Source of the DNA: an uncultured Clostridia bacterium
Lineage (GTDB): Bacteria; Bacillota; Clostridia; Oscillospirales; CAG-272
DNA length: 10,766 bases
Direction of reading: 5' to 3'
Assembly: GCA_945949385.1 (NCBI GenBank)
Contig: CAMFEL010000066.1
Coordinates: 1-10,766, forward strand
Made by a program: the position numbers and the translations under genes. How positions within the stretch are numbered: position 1 is the first letter of the stretch; every line of letters starts with the position of its first letter. Positions 6,437 to 10,766 of the stretch are shown in pieces. The notes below the pieces were generated by a model that saw nothing but the letters and a program-made list of their open reading frames with translations, ran no database searches and was not told the origin of the DNA.

Positions 6437-6471
6437 AGCGACAAAATAGCACGGCCGCACTTTGCTATAAT
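6437..6471 (+). promoter_or_regulatory. spoIIG-type promoter of spoIIGA-sigE
   Basis: A perfect TATAAT (6466-6471) carries an upstream TGC, making an extended -10. Exactly 22 bp further upstream is GCGACA (6438-6443), a 4/6 match to TTGACA that is also part of AGCGACA, the reverse of a partial (5/7) Spo0A box. The B. subtilis spoIIG promoter is known for this 22-bp spacing and for Spo0A binding over the -35 region. The predicted start near 6478 would leave only about 12 nt of leader. Confidence 0.5.
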
Positions 6472-6477
6472 CTTATC

Positions 6478-6483
6478 GGAGGT
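6478..6483 (+). promoter_or_regulatory. Ribosome binding site of spoIIGA
   Basis: A perfect GGAGGT sits 6 nt before the ATG at 6490. This fixes the start, although the same frame is open much further upstream. Confidence 0.85.
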
Positions 6484-6489
6484 CGGGCT

Positions 6490-7373
6490 ATGACAACTAC
6501 TCTGTACGCCGATGTACTGTTTCTCATAAATTTCAGTATGGATTTTATAAGTCTCTGGGCATCTTCCCTGCTGGGCAGCCGCCCGCGCAAAGCGCTGAGA
6601 ATGTCGCTTGCCGCCGCCGTCGGAGCGCTCTACGGGGTTGCGGGCGTCATTCTCGGCATTTCAGGCGCCGCAGCATATATTACAGCCGCCGCATTTGCCG
6701 TGATCATGTGTATGATTGCCTTCGGTTTTTGCGGCGGAGTTCGGGGGCTTATGCGCCAAAGCGCTCTTGTCTGGATATGGAGTTCAGACGTGTGCTCTTC
6801 CGATCTCTTGTCTGGATATGTGGGGCTCTTCTCAGCGGTATTATGACGGCTATACTCAGTTTTGCAAAAAACACCGCAGTACCCATTTCTCAAAAAGGCT
6901 CCCCTACCGTTGTGATAGCCGCGGCGGCGGGGGCAATTGCAATTTTTGCCGTAAGGCTTATAAAACGGACGAAAAAAACGCAGAGAGTAACAGTCTGCGT
7001 TGAATTCCGCAAAAACAGCGCTGCCTTTGAAGCCTTGTGCGACAGCGGCAATCTATTGTCCGACCCCATAAGCGGAGACCCGGTGATCACCGTATCGAGG
7101 CACGCCGTGGACAGCCTGTGCGGAACAGAAGCGGCAGGGGCGCTGTGCCGATGCGACACGGAGGAAATCGTAAAGCTGGGTCTGCCTGTTCGGATGATAC
7201 CCCGCAAAACCGTTGACAAAACCACCCTTGTCTGCGCGCTCGTACCCGACAAAACCTACATAAAAAGCCGTGACGGCATAAAAGAGGTACGCTGTCTGAT
7301 CTCTCCGGCAGACTGTCCGCGGGACTGGTTCGGCGGCTGCAGCGCTACCGTGCCGTATGAGCTTATACCGTAA
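6490..7373 (+). CDS. spoIIGA: Sigma-E processing protease SpoIIGA, frame broken by adapter artefact
   Basis: SpoIIGA is the membrane aspartic protease in the sporulation septum that cleaves pro-sigma-E. As given, the frame from 6490 stops at 6844-6846 and the rest lies in another frame. Deleting the 41-bp artefact near 6764-6820 joins them into 280 codons, near the usual length of about 300. The restored protein has five hydrophobic segments (about 5-27, 37-59, 62-80, 92-110, 126-144), the expected topology. A soluble protease domain follows, with the active-site-like CDSGN (Asp171) followed by LLSDPISGDPVI, as in the family. The artefact falls in the fourth membrane segment. The gene is upstream of sigE as in other spore formers. 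Its start is set by the GGAGGT at 6478. I treat it as intact in the organism. Confidence 0.93.
6764..6820. other. Illumina adapter contamination with duplicated flank
   Basis: Bases 6778-6806 are identical to the last 29 bases of the Illumina TruSeq read-2 adapter, ending in the diagnostic GCTCTTCCGATCT. The 16-bp genomic sequence CTCTTGTCTGGATATG occurs at 6764-6779 and again at 6805-6820, offset by 41 bp. The junctions share bases with the adapter (TGG on the left, CT on the right), consistent with an untrimmed read joined by microhomology during assembly. All frames crossing it give peptides recognisable from adapter-contaminated databases: SSDVCSSDL and EFRRVLFRS on the plus strand, RSEEHTSEL on the minus strand. 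This is not a biological feature. Confidence 0.98.
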
Positions 7374-7438
7374 CCGATAATAAGTTTGAAAGTTATGATA
7401 GCTCATATCGCACGCAAGCTGCTCCCCCATTTTGCCTT

Positions 7439-7458
7439 GCCGCCGGAAAGCCGGCGGC
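7439..7458 (+). other. GC-rich hairpin between spoIIGA and sigE
   Basis: GCCGCCGG-AAAG-CCGGCGGC is a perfect 8-bp stem with a 4-base loop in the 147-nt gap between the two genes. It is followed by ATTTGC rather than a T-run, so it is not a canonical terminator. It could attenuate or stabilise the bicistronic mRNA. Confidence 0.5.
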
Positions 7459-7502
7459 ATTTGCAAAGCCGGCGCACTTTGTAAAAACGCCACAAATCAA
7501 CG

Positions 7503-7508
7503 AAAGGA
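7503..7508 (+). promoter_or_regulatory. Ribosome binding site deciding the sigE start
   Basis: AAAGGA ends directly against the in-frame ATG at 7509, too close for initiation, but lies 12 nt before the ATG at 7521. The spacing is somewhat long but supports the downstream start. Confidence 0.55.
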
Positions 7509-7520
7509 ATGGTAATAAAT

Positions 7521-8240
7521 ATGGATCTGAAATCGGCAATCGTCAGCGTCTGGACAGAATTGAAGCTGTTATGCGCAAGGCTTTCCGACGGAGATGGGGA
7601 TTTTTACATAAACGGACCCGACACCCTGCCGCCGCCGCTCTCCGCAGAGGAGGAAGCAAAAGCCATCGCCGCTCTGGGAACGGATTCATCCGCACGCAAA
7701 AAGCTGATAGAGCACAATCTCAGACTTGTGGTCTACATTGCAAGAAAATTTGAAAACACGGGCGCCGGAATAGAGGACCTTATATCCATCGGCACCATTG
7801 GACTTATCAAGGCCATCAATACCTACAGGCCGGACAAGAACATAAAGCTTGCGACCTACGCTTCCCGCTGTATCGACAATGAAATACTTATGTATATCCG
7901 CAAAAATTCTTCCCACCGTGCCGATGTATCAATAGACGAGCCGCTGAATACGGACTGGGACGGCAACGAGCTGCTTTTGTCCGACGTTCTGGGCAGCGAC
8001 GCGGACAGTGTCAGCCGCAGTCTTGAAAAAGACGAGGACGAGAGAATTCTCCACGCCGCGGTGGCGGAGCTTGACGAGCGGGAGCGCACCATTATAAATC
8101 TGCGCTACGGTCTCGGCGGCGGGCGAGAGCGTACGCAAAAAGAGGTGGCGGATATGCTGGGTATCTCACAGTCCTACATATCAAGACTTGAAAAAAAGAT
8201 AATTTCTCGGCTGCGCGAATCGATCGGCACGAGAATTTAA
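7521..8240 (+). CDS. sigE: RNA polymerase sporulation sigma factor sigma-E (pro-sigma-E)
   Basis: 239 aa, the same length as B. subtilis SigE. Sigma-E directs early mother-cell transcription, including spoIIIA. Residues 1 to about 28 form the amphipathic pro-sequence (IVSVWTELKLL) that tethers the inactive precursor until SpoIIGA cuts it. The following FYINGPDTLPPPL aligns with the YIGGSEALPPPL start of mature sigma-E. Region 2 carries RNLRLVV-like HNLRLVVYIARKFENTG (65-81), EDLISIGTIGLIKAI and KLATYASRCIDNEILMYIR. SIDEPLNTDWDGNELLLSDVLG (137-158) is close to the SigE family sequence. Region 4 has LRYGLGGGRERTQKEVADMLGISQSYISRLEKK, including the helix-turn-helix. The ATG at 7521 is preferred over 7509 on ribosome binding site spacing and length. 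It is probably co-transcribed with spoIIGA, although 147 nt separate them. Confidence 0.97.
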   Translation: MDLKSAIVSVWTELKLLCARLSDGDGDFYINGPDTLPPPLSAEEEAKAIAALGTDSSARKKLIEHNLRLVVYIARKFENTGAGIEDLISIGTIGLIKAINTYRPDKNIKLATYASRCIDNEILMYIRKNSSHRADVSIDEPLNTDWDGNELLLSDVLGSDADSVSRSLEKDEDERILHAAVAELDERERTIINLRYGLGGGRERTQKEVADMLGISQSYISRLEKKIISRLRESIGTRI

Positions 8241-8290
8241 GCTTTTGAAAAGACTTTGAATCAAAATTCACAGATTTTTGAAAAATAGCC

Positions 8291-8319
8291 TTGACTTACG
8301 GAATATTGTGTGATAATAT
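8291..8319 (+). promoter_or_regulatory. Sigma-A promoter of rpmE
   Basis: TTGACT (8291-8296) and TAATAT (8314-8319) are separated by 17 bp, with a TGA immediately before the -10 giving an extended -10. The predicted start is near 8326, about 30 nt before the rpmE ATG. This is the clearest vegetative promoter in the window. Confidence 0.8.
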
Positions 8320-8355
8320 ATAAATTACTGTGAAAACCATTTAAGGAGAATAACA

Positions 8356-8571
8356 ATGAAGACTGGAATACATCCCGAATACAAGGAAGTAACCATCCGC
8401 TGCGCTTGCGGCGAGACCGTTACCACCCGTTCAACCAAGGGCGATGCAAACGGCGAGATTCGTGTAGAAGTTTGCTCAAAGTGCCATCCCTTCTTCACCG
8501 GCAAGCAGAAGTTTGTCGATGCAGGCGGACGCGTTGACAAGTTCAAGAAGCGTCTTGAGGCGAGCAAATAA
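8356..8571 (+). CDS. rpmE: 50S ribosomal protein L31 (bL31), zinc-binding form
   Basis: 71 aa, standard length. bL31 is a small large-subunit protein at the intersubunit bridge region. The sequence opens MKTGIHPEYKEVTIRCACG and continues CSKCHPFFTGKQKFVDAGGRVDKF, the family signature. Four cysteines (16, 18, 40, 43) make this the zinc-binding (C+) type, so in organisms with a paired zinc-free copy it would be the zinc-replete version. AAGGAG lies 7 nt before the ATG. It has its own promoter (8291-8319) and terminator (8590-8626), so it is a single-gene unit. Confidence 0.98.
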   Translation: MKTGIHPEYKEVTIRCACGETVTTRSTKGDANGEIRVEVCSKCHPFFTGKQKFVDAGGRVDKFKKRLEASK

Positions 8572-8589
8572 TCAGGCGATTTATCGATA

Positions 8590-8626
8590 CCGGATAGGAC
8601 GGGTATACCCTCTTATCCGGTTTTTT
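8590..8626 (+). terminator. Intrinsic terminator of rpmE
   Basis: CCGGATAGGA (8590-8599) pairs with TCTTATCCGG (8611-8620), with one G-U pair. An inner palindrome GGGTATACCC extends the stem, and TTTTTT follows at once. It is 18 nt after the rpmE stop and ends 33 nt before hflX. Confidence 0.93.
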
Positions 8627-8659
8627 CTTTTACTGTAAAAAGGACGGTGATATCAGTTT

Positions 8660-10042
8660 ATGGATGAAAACGAAAATATGCACGGGGGGCTTCCCTTTTA
8701 TATTGAGGTGACCGAGACGGTTATTCCCGAGTCTGAGGAAGAAAGGGCTCCCCGCGAAAAGCTTCACGAAATAAGAGACGGCGAAATACGCAAGGCAGTC
8801 ACCGTTTCGATCTATCCCCAGGGGGGAGAAAAAGAATGCCTTGACGGACTTGAGGAGCTGGGCAGACTGCTTGACACCGCAGGCGCCGAAGTCTGCGCAA
8901 TCGTTACCCAGATGCGCCCATCCCCCGACAGCCGATTCGGTATCGGCAGCGGCAAAATAGGGGAGCTGTCCCGCATATGCAGAGACACGGGAGCACAGCT
9001 TATCGTATACGATTTTGAGCTGACTCCCTCGCAGATAAAAGCAATCGAGGATGCGGTTGAAGCGGAGGTCTCGGTGCTTGACCGCAGTATGCTGATACTT
9101 GACATTTTTGCCTCCCGCGCACAAAGCGCGGAAGGACGGCTTCAGGTAGAGCTGGCACAGCTTAAATACACCGCTCCCCGTCTTATGGGAAAAGGACGGG
9201 ATATGTCACGTCTGGGCGGAGGTATCGGCACCAGAGGTCCCGGCGAATCAAAGCTTGAAATCGACAGACGCCGACTCAAGGTGCGTGTTGCGCAGCTTGA
9301 GGAAGAACTTCGGCGCGTGGAAAAGAACAGAAGCACTCTGAGAGCCGCGAGAAACCGCAGCGGAATTAAGAAATGCGCCATTGTGGGCTACACAAACGCA
9401 GGAAAGTCCACTCTGCTCAATCTTTTGACGGACGCGGGTATTCTTGCGGAAAACAAGCTGTTTGCCACCCTTGACCCCACCACAAGGCAGTATGAGCTGC
9501 CCGGCGGCACTAAAATCCTTCTGACGGACACCGTCGGATTTATCAAAAACCTGCCGCACCATCTGATAAAGGCGTTCAAGAGCACCCTTGACGAGGCGGT
9601 GCTTGCGGATGTGCTCATTATTGTGACCGACGCTTCAGACACCGGCTTTGCCGACAGGCTTGAAGTAACTGAAAGGCTTTTGCGGGAGCTTGGAGCAGAC
9701 GGAAAGCCGACCCTTTATGGTGTCAACAAATGCGACGCTGTGGAGGACGGAGAGCGGCTGAGTCAGATGAAATGTATTGCCGCCTCCTCCGGCGGCTCCT
9801 GCGTGTTTATGTCGGCGCTTACCGGCGAGGGCGTGGACGAATTCGGCAGAAAGCTGGAGGAGCTTTGCGCTCTGGGAAAATCAACCGTTTGCGTCCGTCT
9901 GCCCGCGTCCGAGGGCGCTCTTATGGGACTTATATATAAGGACGGCGAAAATGTGAGCGCAGACTACCGGGAGGACGGCATTTATGTCACCCTTACCTGT
10001 GACGAAAAGCTGCGCGGCAGATTATCCGATTATATTATTTAA
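8660..10042 (+). CDS. hflX: Ribosome-associated GTPase HflX
   Basis: 460 aa, longer than the roughly 420-430 aa of B. subtilis and E. coli HflX. HflX binds the 50S subunit and splits or rescues stalled ribosomes under stress. The N-terminal HflX domain (about 45-230) contains RFGIGSGKIGEL (92-103) and the glycine-rich LGGGIGTRGPGESKLEIDRR (185-204), followed by a coiled-coil (about 205-230). The GTPase domain has G1 GYTNAGKST (243-251), G2 DPTTR (272-276), G3 DTVGF (290-294), G4 NKCD (356-359) and G5 SAL (385-387), all intact. A C-terminal domain follows. The first 45 or so residues are an acidic extension with few family features. The start is supported by GGTGAT ending 8 nt before the ATG. 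It lies just after the rpmE terminator; no clear separate promoter seen. Confidence 0.97.
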   Translation: MDENENMHGGLPFYIEVTETVIPESEEERAPREKLHEIRDGEIRKAVTVSIYPQGGEKECLDGLEELGRLLDTAGAEVCAIVTQMRPSPDSRFGIGSGKIGELSRICRDTGAQLIVYDFELTPSQIKAIEDAVEAEVSVLDRSMLILDIFASRAQSAEGRLQVELAQLKYTAPRLMGKGRDMSRLGGGIGTRGPGESKLEIDRRRLKVRVAQLEEELRRVEKNRSTLRAARNRSGIKKCAIVGYTNAGKSTLLNLLTDAGILAENKLFATLDPTTRQYELPGGTKILLTDTVGFIKNLPHHLIKAFKSTLDEAVLADVLIIVTDASDTGFADRLEVTERLLRELGADGKPTLYGVNKCDAVEDGERLSQMKCIAASSGGSCVFMSALTGEGVDEFGRKLEELCALGKSTVCVRLPASEGALMGLIYKDGENVSADYREDGIYVTLTCDEKLRGRLSDYII

Positions 10043-10053
10043 CGGAGACAGGG

Positions 10054-10686
10054 ATGAGCGAGGGAAAAAGGATCACACTGCAAAAGGCGGCAATGACCGA
10101 GACGGAGGAAAAACGCTCCGTTTTCATTGCTTACGCCGCGCCCGTAAAGGACGAGGAGGAAGCAAAGGCCATAATTGCGGCGAAGAAAAAGGAATATGCC
10201 GACGCCACGCATAATGTATGGGCATACTATATCGACAACGGCGCCAGAGCCAGATATTCCGATGACGGCGAGCCTCAGGGCACGGCGGGTATGCCTGTGC
10301 TGAATGTCCTGAAAATGTCCGGCGGCACGGATATGTGCGTGGTAGTTACCCGATATTTCGGCGGCACTCTGCTTGGAGCCGGGGGGCTTGTACGCGCATA
10401 CAGCGCGGCGGCAAAGTCTGCCGTAGACGCGGCGGGACTTGCGGCAAGCGAGCAGTTTGCACTTATGAGCATTCATGTGGGATATTCTGACTATCAAAAG
10501 CTTACCGTCCAGCTTCCTGCTATCGGCGCAACAGAGGACGGCGCCGAATTCGGCGCCGATGTGTGCGTTCGCGCTGCCATTGAAGCGGATCGCGCCGATG
10601 AGCTTTTCTCCCTTGTGAGAGAGCTTACAAACGGGCGCGGAAAGGCGGAAATAATCGGCAGCGAGGAACGCGCTTCGGTTCGCTGA
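10054..10686 (+). CDS. YigZ/IMPACT family protein
   Basis: 210 aa, typical of bacterial YigZ-like proteins. The N-terminal IMPACT domain shows DDGEPQGTAGMPVLNVL (70-86), a near-perfect match to the family signature, and VVVTRYFGGTLLGAGGLVRA (96-115). A DUF1949-like C-terminal domain follows (about 135-200). Bacterial members are structurally characterised, but their biochemical role is not settled; the eukaryotic relative IMPACT regulates the kinase GCN2. The gene begins 11 nt after the hflX stop with GGAG upstream, so it is very likely in one operon with hflX. Both may be linked to translation, but only by association. Confidence 0.95.
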   Translation: MSEGKRITLQKAAMTETEEKRSVFIAYAAPVKDEEEAKAIIAAKKKEYADATHNVWAYYIDNGARARYSDDGEPQGTAGMPVLNVLKMSGGTDMCVVVTRYFGGTLLGAGGLVRAYSAAAKSAVDAAGLAASEQFALMSIHVGYSDYQKLTVQLPAIGATEDGAEFGADVCVRAAIEADRADELFSLVRELTNGRGKAEIIGSEERASVR

Positions 10687-10708
10687 ACTTTTGCGGTGAA
10701 GCGGCTGT

Positions 10709-10759
10709 TGCATCATAACTACCGGCCGTGCCGGTAGTATGCACTGCCCCCTTAGGGCA
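10709..10759. repeat. Two adjacent palindromes after the YigZ-family gene
   Basis: ACTACCGG (10718-10725) and CCGGTAGT (10731-10738) form an 8-bp stem with a 5-base loop. It can be extended by TGCAT/ATGCA (10709-10713 and 10739-10743) with a 4-base bulge. TGCCC (10745-10749) and GGGCA (10755-10759) form a second small stem. No T-run follows, so these are not typical terminators within the window. They may be an interspersed palindromic repeat or structured RNA continuing past the window edge. Confidence 0.5.
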
Positions 10760-10766
10760 TAAGACC

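Noticed and set aside
5986..6489. Upstream extension of the spoIIGA frame
   Set aside because: It overlaps the ATPase gene antisense and the promoter region; the GGAGGT ribosome binding site fixes the start at 6490.
6764..6820. Insertion element with target-site duplication, or programmed frameshift in spoIIGA
   Set aside because: The inserted sequence is the Illumina adapter, and the 16-bp duplication is explained by read joining during assembly.
6630..6893. Minus-strand 87-residue frame over spoIIGA
   Set aside because: It is a shadow containing the adapter peptide RSEEHTSEL and has no ribosome binding site or family features.
8241..8290. Intrinsic terminator after sigE
   Set aside because: Only short AT-rich inverted repeats (such as CTTTTGAAAAG) are present; no GC stem followed by a T-run.

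Overview
The window looks like a chromosomal segment from an endospore-forming, fairly GC-rich member of the Clostridia, probably an Oscillospiraceae-like lineage (inferred from gene content and base composition; no 16S or other marker is present). Almost all of it is explained by two core sporulation loci followed by housekeeping genes.

Layout. Positions 14-257 hold a non-coding array of eight GC-rich hairpins, mostly at an exact 33-bp period. The complete spoIIIA operon follows on the minus strand, in order of transcription spoIIIAA (5125) to spoIIIAH (274), many genes touching or overlapping. It encodes the mother-cell half of the SpoIIIA-SpoIIQ channel. Upstream on the same strand (6290-5202) is an uncharacterised P-loop ATPase gene of a family I associate with PRK06851. 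It may share the transcript with spoIIIA, because I see no promoter in the 76 bp between them. Divergent on the plus strand are spoIIGA (6490-7373) and sigE (7521-8240). SpoIIGA is the septal protease that activates pro-sigma-E, and sigma-E is known to drive spoIIIA in other spore formers, so activator and regulon sit back to back. Further right are rpmE with its own promoter and terminator, then hflX and a YigZ/IMPACT-family gene. The window ends in two small palindromes.

The most important observation is technical. spoIIGA is split into two frames by a 41-bp insertion that contains 29 bases identical to the Illumina TruSeq read-2 adapter (6778-6806), flanked by a 16-bp duplication of genomic sequence. 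Removing 41 bp restores one 280-codon frame with the aspartic-protease DSG motif. The frameshift is therefore an assembly artefact and should not be read as a pseudogene or a biological insertion.

I see no convincing new multi-gene system. The points most worth following up are the hairpin array, the spoIIG-type promoter with a 22-bp spacer, the ATPase placed ahead of spoIIIA, and atypical residues in SpoIIIAA.
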